Source: Pseudomonas benzenivorans
GTDB taxonomy: Bacteria > Pseudomonadota > Gammaproteobacteria > Pseudomonadales > Pseudomonadaceae
DNA: 64,000 nt
NCBI RefSeq assembly: GCF_033547155.1
Contig: NZ_CP137892.1
Coordinates: 1-64,000 of the forward strand
Direction of reading: 5' to 3'
Positions within the stretch are counted from its first letter, which is position 1. Each line of letters starts with the position of its first letter. A model generated the notes under the pieces. The model searched no databases, was not told the DNA's origin, and saw only the letters and a program-made list of their open reading frames with translations. Below, piece by piece: positions 55,353-64,000 of this stretch. The position numbers were made by a program, and so were the translations under genes.

Positions 55353-56342
55353 TCAGTCGGCGTTCTCGCCGCACAGGTCGAGGGCGAACCAGGATTCGAC
55401 CTCGGCCTGGGAGAGGCCGGCGCCGAGCAGGGCGAACAGCTTGCCCAGGGCCGCCTCGCGGGTCATGCCGCCGGCCGAGACCAGGCCGGTGCTGGCCAGG
55501 CGGCTGCCCGCGGCATAGGTGGCGAACTCGACATGGCCATGGGGGCACTGGCTGATCGCGGCCAGCACCACGCCACGGTCGTGGGCGCTCTGCAGGGCGG
55601 CGAGCAGCGCGGCATCGTCCGACGGCCCGGTGCCGCTGCCGTAGCATTCCAGCAGCAGCCCGCGCACGCCGCTGGCCAGCAGGGCCTCGACCTGGGCGGC
55701 CTGGATGCCGGGATAGAGGGGCAGCACCGCCAGGCTCACCGGCTGGCGCGGCTGGCGGTAATCGAGCTCGGCGGGAATCGCCCCGGCCCGGGCGGCGCTG
55801 CGCCGGCGCGGCAGTTCGCTGAAGGCGTCGAACACCGCGCTGCCGAGCTTGCTGACCCGGTTGCCCTGCATCAGCCGGCCGTTGAAATACAGGTGCACGC
55901 CGGCGGCGACGCCCTGGTGCAGCGCCTGCATGGCGCCGAACAGGTTGCCCCAGGCGTCGCTGTCCGGGGCGCCGGCCGGGCGCATGGAGCCGGTCAGCAC
56001 CACGGGCACCGGCAGGCCCAGCAGCAGAAAGCTCAGCGCCGCGGCGCTGTAGGCCAGGGTGTCGGTGCCGTGCAGCACCAGCACCGCGTCGCAGCCGTCC
56101 TGCTCGACGCCGGCGCGGATCGCCGCGGCCATCGTCAGCCAGTTGGCCTGGTTCATGTTGGCGCTGTCGAGTGGCGGCAGCAGTTCGCGGAATACCCAGT
56201 TCGGCAGCTGGCGGCCGGTCTCCAGGGACTGTTGCGAGCGCAGTCGGGCCTCGAAGCCGGAAGCCGGCGCCAGACCGCTGGCGGTCTGTTGCATGCCGAT
56301 GGTGCCGCCGGTGTAGAGCACCAGAATTTTTGTCGAAGCCAT
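55353..56342 (-). CDS. ansA: L-asparaginase, type I
   Basis: A 329-residue amidohydrolase hydrolysing asparagine to aspartate. The first catalytic threonine is in LVLYTGGTIGM and the second motif is LVLHGTDTLAYSAAALSF, with VVLTGSMRP after it. There is no signal peptide, so it should be cytoplasmic. ATG 56342 follows GAGGAG. It lies just downstream of the alanine symporter gene, separated by a terminator. Confidence 0.9.
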   Translation of the reverse strand: MASTKILVLYTGGTIGMQQTASGLAPASGFEARLRSQQSLETGRQLPNWVFRELLPPLDSANMNQANWLTMAAAIRAGVEQDGCDAVLVLHGTDTLAYSAAALSFLLLGLPVPVVLTGSMRPAGAPDSDAWGNLFGAMQALHQGVAAGVHLYFNGRLMQGNRVSKLGSAVFDAFSELPRRRSAARAGAIPAELDYRQPRQPVSLAVLPLYPGIQAAQVEALLASGVRGLLLECYGSGTGPSDDAALLAALQSAHDRGVVLAAISQCPHGHVEFATYAAGSRLASTGLVSAGGMTREAALGKLFALLGAGLSQAEVESWFALDLCGENAD

Positions 56343-56360
56343 GGGCGTCTCCTCAATAAG

Positions 56361-56386
56361 CAACAGGGGCCATTTCGGCCCCTGTT
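56361..56386. terminator. Terminator between symporter and asparaginase
   Basis: CAACAGGGGCC (56361-56371) and GGCCCCTGTTG (56376-56386) pair around a four- to five-base loop. It follows the symporter stop by 20 bases on the minus strand; TTATTG follows it, so it may be partly readthrough to ansA. Confidence 0.75.
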
Positions 56387-56405
56387 GTATCACTGCGCTG
56401 ACCGA

Positions 56406-57851
<1,446 letters not shown>

Positions 57852-57954
57852 GGGGGATGTCTCTCTTGTAGTTATGCGGGTGACCGCGCAGGCGGATGAC
57901 CCGGGCATGGTTGGGTAAAGGCGCCCGTCGGGCAATTTCGCGGACTGCGGCGAA

Positions 57955-57994
57955 GTGATGCGAGTCGATGCTAGAATCGCGTCCATCGCATCAC
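57955..57994. promoter_or_regulatory. Inverted repeat upstream of the XRE regulator
   Basis: GTGATGCGA (57955-57963) and TCGCATCAC (57986-57994) are exact reverse complements, 31 bases apart centre to centre (three helical turns). A TAGAAT -10-like hexamer (57972-57977) lies between them. This could be the autoregulatory site of the adjacent helix-turn-helix regulator and may also control the divergent symporter. Confidence 0.55.
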
Positions 57995-58007
57995 CTTGGC
58001 AGGCGCC

Positions 58008-58826
58008 ATGACCGACCACCTGGGCCCCAACCTCAAGCTGCTGTGCAGCCACTACCGTTCCATCGCCGAGGTGTGTCGGCAGCTGGCGATCAACCGCGCC
58101 CAGTTCAACAAGTACCTGAGCGGCCAGAGCCGGCCGACGCCCTACAACCTCAAGCGCATCTGCGACTTCTTCGGCGTCGAGGACTACGAGCTGGGCCTGC
58201 CGGCGGAGCAGTTCGCCGGCCTGATCGGCGCCCGCAGCAGCGCGCAGGAGCGCGCGGCGGCCGGCGACCCGCTGCTCGAGCTGCTGCAGCCGCTGCGCGA
58301 GCACGCCAGCAGCCTGGCGCGCTACTGCGGCTATTACCTGGAGTACGCCAATTGCATGTCGGTGCCGGGGCAGATCCTAGTGTCTCTGGTGCAGCTGCGC
58401 GAGGAACGCGGCAGCTACCTGTTCGAGCGCCAGGAGCGCCAGGGCCGCCCTCACGGCCCGGGCCCGGTGGCCGACGACTCGGTGCGCTGTCGCTACCTGG
58501 GCGCGGCCTTCTACCTGCAGGACCGCTTGTTCCTGATCGACTACGAGTCGCTGACCGGCAATGAGATGAGCCAGACCATCCTGATTCCCAGTTTCAAGAG
58601 CCGCATCACCCGCCTCAACGGCCTGAAGACCGGGGTCTCTAGCGGCGACCGGCGCACCCCGGCTTGCACCCGGGTGGTCTGGGAGTTCCTCGGCACTGAG
58701 ATCAACCGGGTCAACGCCTATCGCCAGGTGATGCTCTACAGTCCGGACGATCCGCGGATCGACGCCGATATCCTGCAGCGCCTGGCGGCGGCGGATATCC
58801 GCGATGGCCTGTTCGAGATCGACTAG
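58008..58826 (+). CDS. XRE-type helix-turn-helix regulator with C-terminal sensing region
   Basis: A 272-residue protein. The N-terminal HTH is IAEVCRQLAINRAQFNKYLSGQSRPTPYNLKRICDFFGV. The remaining 200 residues (LVQLREERGSYLFERQERQG, RCRYLGAAFYLQDRLFLIDYESLTGNEMSQTILIP) do not match a domain I recognise and may bind a small molecule. It is divergent from the alanine symporter gene and is the likely regulator of it. Confidence 0.83.
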   Translation: MTDHLGPNLKLLCSHYRSIAEVCRQLAINRAQFNKYLSGQSRPTPYNLKRICDFFGVEDYELGLPAEQFAGLIGARSSAQERAAAGDPLLELLQPLREHASSLARYCGYYLEYANCMSVPGQILVSLVQLREERGSYLFERQERQGRPHGPGPVADDSVRCRYLGAAFYLQDRLFLIDYESLTGNEMSQTILIPSFKSRITRLNGLKTGVSSGDRRTPACTRVVWEFLGTEINRVNAYRQVMLYSPDDPRIDADILQRLAAADIRDGLFEID

Positions 58827-58831
58827 GCCAC

Positions 58832-59527
58832 TCAGCCCCGGCCAATGTCGCCGCGCAGCGCTTCCAGGCGCTGCCGTTGCCGCCCCTGCTCGTCGAAGTT
58901 GGCCGGTGCCAGCCAGCGCTGGAAGGCGGCGCGGCAGCGTGGCCATTCGCGGTCGATGATCGAGAACCAGGCGCTGTCGCGGTTGCAGCCCTTGACCATC
59001 ATGTGCTGGCGAAAGGTGCCTTCGTAGACGAAGCCCAGGCGCTCGGCGGCGCGCATGGAACGGGCGTTGAGGGCGTTGCACTTCCACTCCAGGCGGCGGT
59101 AGCCGAGCCTGCCCATGGCCTGCTCGGCCAGCAGGTAGACCGCCTCGGTGGAGGCCGGGCTGCGCTGCATGGCGGCGCCGAAGGCGATATGGCCGATTTC
59201 GATGCAGCCGTCCCTGGGCGTGATTCGCAGGAAACTCAGCAGGCCGGTGCAGCGCCGGCTGGCCAGTTCGATCACGGCGAAGAACTGCGGGTCGGCGCTG
59301 CTCGCGTTGCCGGTCAGCCAGGCGTCGAAGCCCGCGCGTTCGGCAAAGGGGCCGTAGGGCAGGTAGTCCCACAGCGCGGGATCGGCGTCCGGACCCTGCA
59401 GGGCCAGCCACAGGTCGTCGCCATGGGCGGCCGGATCGAGGGGCTCGAGGCGCACGTACTGGCCAGCGAGCGGGGCGCGGGCAGGGGCTGGCACGGGCTG
59501 CCAGTCGAGTCGGGGGGCTTCGGTCAT
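58832..59527 (-). CDS. RimJ/RimL-type GNAT acetyltransferase (copy 2)
   Basis: A 231-residue paralog of 54072-54764. Shared motifs are LDWQP, VRLEPLDPAAHGDDLWLALQGPDADPALWDYLPYGPF, LLSFLRITPRDGCIEIGHIAFGAAMQRS, LGYRRLEWKCNALNARSMRAAERLGFVYEGTFRQHMMVK. AAGGAGGA precedes the ATG 59527. The two copies flank the ansA, symporter, XRE block, both on the minus strand, suggesting past duplication. Confidence 0.87.
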   Translation of the reverse strand: MTEAPRLDWQPVPAPARAPLAGQYVRLEPLDPAAHGDDLWLALQGPDADPALWDYLPYGPFAERAGFDAWLTGNASSADPQFFAVIELASRRCTGLLSFLRITPRDGCIEIGHIAFGAAMQRSPASTEAVYLLAEQAMGRLGYRRLEWKCNALNARSMRAAERLGFVYEGTFRQHMMVKGCNRDSAWFSIIDREWPRCRAAFQRWLAPANFDEQGRQRQRLEALRGDIGRG

Positions 59528-59546
59528 GGGTCCTCCTTGGCTTGGG

Positions 59547-60179
59547 TTATGCGGGGGCAGACATGCGCGCGGCCAGTTCGCGGTCACGGGCGTCCGGGCT
59601 GGCGCTGAGGCCCGCGCGCGCGCCCGCTTGGTCGGCGGCACTGCGGTTCTGGCCGAGCTTCCATTTGCCTTCCAGGCGGCGGATCGGCAGGGCGAAACCG
59701 ACGATGGCGCGCAGCATCGCGTCGATATAGTCGCGCGGCGCCTCGCCGACCGACCAGGGCTGGGCGCGGCCGGCTTCGTGGCGCTCGCTGAGGCGGCCGA
59801 CCAGGTCCAGCAGGCGCTCGGCGTCGTCGAACACCTCGGCCTGGCCGTAGGCGTGCACGGCGATGTAGTTCCAGGTCGGCACCACCTTGCCGTGCTCGGC
59901 CTTGGCCGGGTACCAGGACGGGCTGACGTAGGCGTCCGGGCCGTTGCAGATCACCAGGGTTTCGCCGGCGGCGGCCAGCGCCCGCCACTGCGGATTGGCC
60001 CGGGCGAAATGGCCGTAGAGGGTGCCGAACTCGCCTTCCTCGGCTACCAGCAGCAGCGGCAGGTGGCTGGCCTGCAGGCCGTCCGGGCCCTGGCTGACGA
60101 CCGTGGCCAGGCGCGCCTCGGCGATCTGTCGGTGCAGGGTGGCGAGGTCGTTCTGGTCGAAGGCGGTGGGCGTATACAT
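59547..60179 (-). CDS. PaiB-like FMN-binding negative regulator
   Basis: A 210-residue FMN-binding protein of the PaiB family. It has YTPTAFDQNDLATLHRQIAEARLATVVSQGPDGLQASHLPLLL, GHFARANPQWRAL, VICNGPDAYVSPSWYPAKAEHGKVVPTWNYIAVHAYGQAEVF and the C-terminal IVGFALPIRRLEGKWKLGQNRS. AGGAG lies before ATG 60179. It is downstream of no co-oriented partner and sits behind copy 2 of the GNAT, which is the usual neighbour (PaiA is a GNAT). Confidence 0.88.
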   Translation of the reverse strand: MYTPTAFDQNDLATLHRQIAEARLATVVSQGPDGLQASHLPLLLVAEEGEFGTLYGHFARANPQWRALAAAGETLVICNGPDAYVSPSWYPAKAEHGKVVPTWNYIAVHAYGQAEVFDDAERLLDLVGRLSERHEAGRAQPWSVGEAPRDYIDAMLRAIVGFALPIRRLEGKWKLGQNRSAADQAGARAGLSASPDARDRELAARMSAPA

Positions 60180-60294
60180 GAGCGGCTCCTGAGCTAATGG
60201 GCTCATGCTAGGTCGAAGATGGGGCGGGGGTTAGCATCACTTGCCGAAAAAATCACCGCCTCAGTTGCGCGGCCTGCCCCTGTGCCCGTGAGGC

Positions 60295-60326
60295 TTGACT
60301 CTGCCCCTAGGGGCAGACTGTAGCGT
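60295..60326 (+). promoter_or_regulatory. MerR-type promoter of the epimerase gene
   Basis: TTGACT (60295-60300) and TAGCGT (60321-60326) are separated by 20 bases instead of 17, and between them lies the perfect palindrome CTGCCCCT/AGGGGCAG (60301-60316). A long spacer with a central dyad is the MerR activator architecture. The MerR-type regulator at 61356 is adjacent. Confidence 0.72.
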
Positions 60327-60369
60327 GGTCACCGCCATCCACCACAGGTCTGCAGGGCAGGGAGAGACA

Positions 60370-61359
60370 ATGGGCCAACTGAATCTGGTCACGGGCGCCA
60401 ACGGGCATCTCGGCAACACGCTGGTCAGGGCGCTGCTGACGCGCGGCGAACGCGTGCGGGCCGGGGTGCGAGACATCGACAACCCTGCACCCTTCGTCGG
60501 GCTGGACTGCGATCGGGTCTACGCCGAGCTGCAGGACAAGGCCGCCCTGCGCAAGGCGCTGGAGGGCGTGGACGTGCTCTATCAGGTGGCGGCCGTGTTC
60601 CGCCACTGGGCCCGCGACCCGCAGACGGAGATTATCGAACCGAACGTCCGGGGCACCCGTCTGCTGCTGGAGGCTGCCGCCGAGGCGGGGGTCAAGCGCA
60701 TCGTCTATGTCAGCTCGGTGGCTGCGGTGGGGCATACCGGCCAGCCGCTGGACGAAACGCATTGGAGCGACGAGACGGACAACGCCTATTACCTGTCCAA
60801 GATCCTTTCCGAACAGGTCGCCTGGGAAGTGGCGCGGGCGCATGGCCTGTGGATGGTGAGCGTGTTGCCGTCGGCGATGATCGGCCCGAATGCGGGCCGG
60901 TTGACCGACACCATGAACTTCCTCGACGCGGTGCAGCAGCGTCGGGTGCCGCTGGACCCAAATTTTCATTTCAACTTCGTCGATGTGCGCGATGTTGCCG
61001 AGGGCATGATCCAGGCCGCGGTCAAAGGGCGTTCCGGCGAGCGCTATATCCTCGCCAACCGGCATTCGTCTCCGCTGGCGGCGCTGATCGACGCGGCCAA
61101 TAGTGTCATGCCCGGCTATCGCCTGCCGGCGCGGGCGCCACGCTGGCTGTTGCTAGGACTGGCCTGGCTGCAGGAGCGATGGGCGCAGCTGACCGGCCAG
61201 CCGGCCGAGCTGTTGGTCAGCCAGGTGCGGCTGTTCTACGGCGTGCGCCAGGAATACCGCATTGCCAAGGCCGAGGCGGAGCTGGGCTATCGCCCCAGAA
61301 CAGCGGAACAGGCGCTGCGCGAGGCCTTCGGCTACCTGCAAGCCCGGGGGGCGGTCTAG
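60370..61359 (+). CDS. NAD-dependent epimerase/dehydratase
   Basis: A 329-residue extended SDR. It has LVTGANGHLGNTLVRALLTRG, the active-site YYLSK region, VYVSSVAAVGHTG, and FVDVRDVAEGMIQAAVKGRSGERYILA, similar to the HpnA/dihydroflavonol-reductase-like branch. ATG 60370 is chosen as the family start. Its gene is under a MerR-type promoter. Its stop overlaps the convergent MerR gene by four bases. The substrate is unknown. Confidence 0.87.
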   Translation: MGQLNLVTGANGHLGNTLVRALLTRGERVRAGVRDIDNPAPFVGLDCDRVYAELQDKAALRKALEGVDVLYQVAAVFRHWARDPQTEIIEPNVRGTRLLLEAAAEAGVKRIVYVSSVAAVGHTGQPLDETHWSDETDNAYYLSKILSEQVAWEVARAHGLWMVSVLPSAMIGPNAGRLTDTMNFLDAVQQRRVPLDPNFHFNFVDVRDVAEGMIQAAVKGRSGERYILANRHSSPLAALIDAANSVMPGYRLPARAPRWLLLGLAWLQERWAQLTGQPAELLVSQVRLFYGVRQEYRIAKAEAELGYRPRTAEQALREAFGYLQARGAV

Positions 61360-61736
61360 AGGGTGAAGTCCGCGTCGGCCGGCTCGGCAAACAGCTGGTC
61401 GATCTCGGCCTGCAGCATCACCAGGCGGGCGTCCAGTGTTCGGAGGGCGGCGATCTCGGCTTGAATCTGCGCGCGCTTGGCGGCGATGCCCTGATGGGCG
61501 ATGTCCAGTGGAAACCATTGCCGGCGATTCTTTTCCTCGATCAGCGGCGCCATTTCCGCCAGCTTGAAACCCGAGGCCTGCGCCGCGCGGATCAGCCGGA
61601 CAATGGTCAGGTGGTGCTCGGTATAGACCCGGTATTTGCCCTGGCGGGCAGGGGCGGAGAGCAGGCCGAGCTGCTCATACAGGCGGATGGCCTTGGGGGT
61701 GCAGCCGGTCAGTGCGGCGACCTTGCCGATGTACAT
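61356..61736 (-). CDS. MerR-family regulator of the epimerase
   Basis: A 126-residue regulator. The N-terminal winged helix is MYIGKVAALTGCTPKAIRLYEQLGLLSAPARQGKYRVYTEHHLTIVRLIRAAQASGFKLAEM, followed by a coiled dimer helix. The C-terminal region lacks the cysteines of metal-sensing MerR proteins, so the inducer is probably organic. GGAG precedes the ATG. The dyad in the epimerase promoter at 60301-60316 is the likely binding site. Confidence 0.9.
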   Translation of the reverse strand: MYIGKVAALTGCTPKAIRLYEQLGLLSAPARQGKYRVYTEHHLTIVRLIRAAQASGFKLAEMAPLIEEKNRRQWFPLDIAHQGIAAKRAQIQAEIAALRTLDARLVMLQAEIDQLFAEPADADFTL

Positions 61737-61827
61737 GGCGGACTCCAGTGTGCGTGCCGGTGCTGGCCGTCAATTCTAAGGCCACCTGTGGTACGCCGTC
61801 AGCCTTCAGCCGGAGCCCGGTGAGGGC

Positions 61828-62583
61828 TCAGCACAGCTCGGGATTCTTCGCGCAGCTGCCGTAGCCTTCGGCGCGCATCTGCTCCAGCGCCGCCTGCAGG
61901 CGCTCGACCACCTCGTCCGGGGTGTTCTTGTTCAGCGCCAGGTACAGCTGCGAGGTCTCGAAGCTCAGGGCGGTGCGCAGGCCGCTGGCGCCCTGCTGCT
62001 TGGCGTAGTGACGCCAGACCGGGTCGGAGGTGGCCCAGAGGTCGATCTGGCCGCGCTGCAGCTTGCGGATATTTTCCTGGTCGCGCAGGGCGTTCAGCGG
62101 GGCAAAGCCCAGACGCTCCAGGTACTGGCTGACCGCGGCGCTCTGGTAGGCGCCGATGCGATAGGCCTTGGCCTGCTCCAGGGTCGCCGGCCGTGGGCCG
62201 CCGTGTTCGAGGCCGACCAGCACGCTCTGGTACTGCGCGATCGGCCCGACCCACCTGAACAGCGGCTTGCGTGCCTCGCTCAGCGAGGTGGAGAACAGGC
62301 CGTGGTTGGGCGTGGTCATCGCCTGCTTGTAGATGCGGTCCCAGGGGAAGCGCAGGGTCAGGCTGTAGCGGATGTCGGCGCGCCTGAACATCTCGCGCAC
62401 GATGTCGGCGCTGATGCCCCGGATGTTCGCGTCGCGGGCGAAGTTCTTGTCGTTCGCCGCCATGTTGAACGGCGGGAAGTTTTCGGTCAGCAGCACCACC
62501 CGGTAGTCGCGCGGCAGTTCGGCGTGGGCGAGGGTGCTCAGCAGCAGGCCGAGCAGCAGACAAAGCGGGGCATGGCGGCGCAT
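61828..62583 (-). CDS. Periplasmic substrate-binding protein, family 3
   Basis: A 251-residue exported protein with signal peptide MRRHAPLCLLLGLLLSTLAHA. SBP_bac_3 features are YRVVLLTENFPPFNM, IRGISADIVREMFRRADI, FPWDRIYKQAMT, GLFSTSLSEARKPLFRWVGPI and LALNKNTPDEVVERLQAALEQM. No transporter partners are adjacent. AGGAG lies before the ATG. A distant relative is at 14188-14925. Confidence 0.87.
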   Translation of the reverse strand: MRRHAPLCLLLGLLLSTLAHAELPRDYRVVLLTENFPPFNMAANDKNFARDANIRGISADIVREMFRRADIRYSLTLRFPWDRIYKQAMTTPNHGLFSTSLSEARKPLFRWVGPIAQYQSVLVGLEHGGPRPATLEQAKAYRIGAYQSAAVSQYLERLGFAPLNALRDQENIRKLQRGQIDLWATSDPVWRHYAKQQGASGLRTALSFETSQLYLALNKNTPDEVVERLQAALEQMRAEGYGSCAKNPELC

Positions 62584-62686
62584 GGTCGATCACTCCTGAA
62601 TGGCCCAGTCTCTCGCGCCGGCATCGGGCCGCGCGGAGCCTGGGACGCAACGAGACCCGCCCGGGGCAATTCCGGGCGGCGGCGGT

Positions 62687-62866
62687 TCAGCGGTGCTGCA
62701 GGGCGTTGGCGGGCGGCTGGTAGGCCGCGCGTGGCGCCGGGTCAGCAGCGCGTCGCCGGAGCCGCAGTACCAGGGCGGCTACCGGCAGCCAGAAGAGCGC
62801 ACCCAGGCCGATCAGCGTGATGAGTGGCAACTGGGTCAGGAGCAGGTCGTTGAGCAGGTCCAGCAT
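62687..62866 (-). CDS. 59-residue membrane ORF derived from symporter N-terminus
   Basis: ATG 62866 opens a 59-codon frame starting MLDLLNDLLLTQLPLITLIGLG, with one hydrophobic helix (LPLITLIGLGALFWLPVAALVL) and a basic tail (RLRRRAADPAPR). The first nine residues equal those of the AGCS symporter at 57851, and the similarity extends to about residue 26. The leader is also shared (CATAAC...GAGAGACATC before ATG in both). It looks like a truncated or internally deleted symporter copy next to aspA. Whether the protein is made is unknown. Confidence 0.6.
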   Translation of the reverse strand: MLDLLNDLLLTQLPLITLIGLGALFWLPVAALVLRLRRRAADPAPRAAYQPPANALQHR

Positions 62867-63134
62867 GATGTCTCTCCCACTGTTGTTATGGTTCGAGGGA
62901 TATCGGGATAGGCCAATGCGACGCCGCCCGGGTAGGGCGGCACCGGCTTCGCTGGCGGGTGGCCTAGGCTGGCAGGGATTGCCTGACAGCCGGCGGAGAG
63001 AGACGACGCGAGTCGATCGATTTCATGGAGTCACCCTGTGTGATTATTTTTTGGTAAGCCCGCGCCGCGTGATAGCGACGTGTTGGCCGCCGGCTCCATC
63101 CGGCTGTGCGACCGCGCCGGTTAGGCGCAGCCGC
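62867..63134. other. Intergenic region between small ORF and aspA
   Basis: About 300 bases without a supported gene. On the minus strand it provides the leader (CATAAC, GAGAGACATC) and presumably the promoter for the 59-residue ORF. I see no tRNA, no operator and no strong promoter pair; a T-rich stretch at 63044-63052 is the only other notable tract. Confidence 0.5.
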
Positions 63135-63154
63135 CCCGCACGGCCTTGTGCGGG
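63135..63154 (-). terminator. Weak terminator hairpin of aspA
   Basis: CCCGCAC (63135-63141) and GTGCGGG (63148-63154) pair around six bases, 20 bases after the aspA stop. The minus-strand sequence after it is GC-rich, with no U tract, so it is at best a weak terminator. Confidence 0.45.
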
Positions 63155-63174
63155 TGTTGCTCGGGGGCAGTGGC

Positions 63175-64000
<826 letters not shown>

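Overview
The window is high-GC DNA with dense, mostly monocistronic or short-operon gene layout. It is most like a chromosomal segment of a Pseudomonas or close relative. Supports for this are uvrD followed by a GGDEF/EAL gene; zwf, an RpiR regulator, pycR, pycA and pycB in one block; an OXA-50-like class D beta-lactamase; and a glutamine synthetase-like/aminotransferase/SDR/GntR block. All of these recall P. aeruginosa gene order from memory, not from a search. I see no rRNA, tRNA, IS element, prophage, CRISPR array or origin. The right end cuts aspA.

Layout. (1) 1-3.5 kb: a bufferin-type copper RiPP locus with two near-identical BufA2 precursors, an HD-GYP protein with a C-terminal zinc ribbon between them, then the maturation pair BufB (MNIO/DUF692) and BufC (DUF2063). 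Both precursors carry the same ECF-like promoter motif. (2) 3.6-6.3 kb: cyclopropane fatty acid synthase, a LysE exporter with an in-frame amber codon at its expected start, and an AraC regulator. (3) 6.4-13.6 kb: a DctB/DctD-like two-component system beside a TAXI-TRAP operon with a good sigma-54 promoter, a leader ORF, a 20-bp perfect palindrome and a DUF1850 gene. (4) 13.7-21 kb: acetyltransferase, periplasmic binding protein, cardiolipin synthase, BCCT transporter, and an exonuclease/CNB-CBS-DUF294 pair. (5) 21.2-25.6 kb: a zinc-starvation locus (folE2, Zur box, two COG0523 GTPases, DUF1826). (6) 25.7-33.9 kb: hydrolase, OXA beta-lactamase, thioesterase, and an amine or amino-acid catabolic block controlled by paired TGTGATCACA operators and a GntR/FCD regulator. 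(7) 33.9-37.9 kb: SMI1/KNR4, YbaK, Tim44-like, TetR and an orphan TRAP binding lipoprotein. (8) 38-47 kb: uvrD, a c-di-GMP phosphodiesterase with a degenerate GGDEF, an AmpG-like MFS protein, zwf and an RpiR regulator sharing a HexR-like box. (9) 47-53 kb: pycR, two-subunit pyruvate carboxylase pycAB and then sbtAB, a bicarbonate transporter and its PII-like partner, plausibly supplying bicarbonate to the carboxylase. (10) 53-64 kb: amide nitrogen and amino-acid genes (glutaminase, asparaginase, alanine symporter with an XRE regulator, aspartate ammonia-lyase), two paralogous GNATs, a PaiB-like protein, an epimerase with a MerR-type promoter, and a 59-residue remnant derived from the symporter start.

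Gene starts were picked by ribosome-binding site and family start where these disagreed with the longest reading frame. All family calls come from reading the translated sequence; no database search was run.
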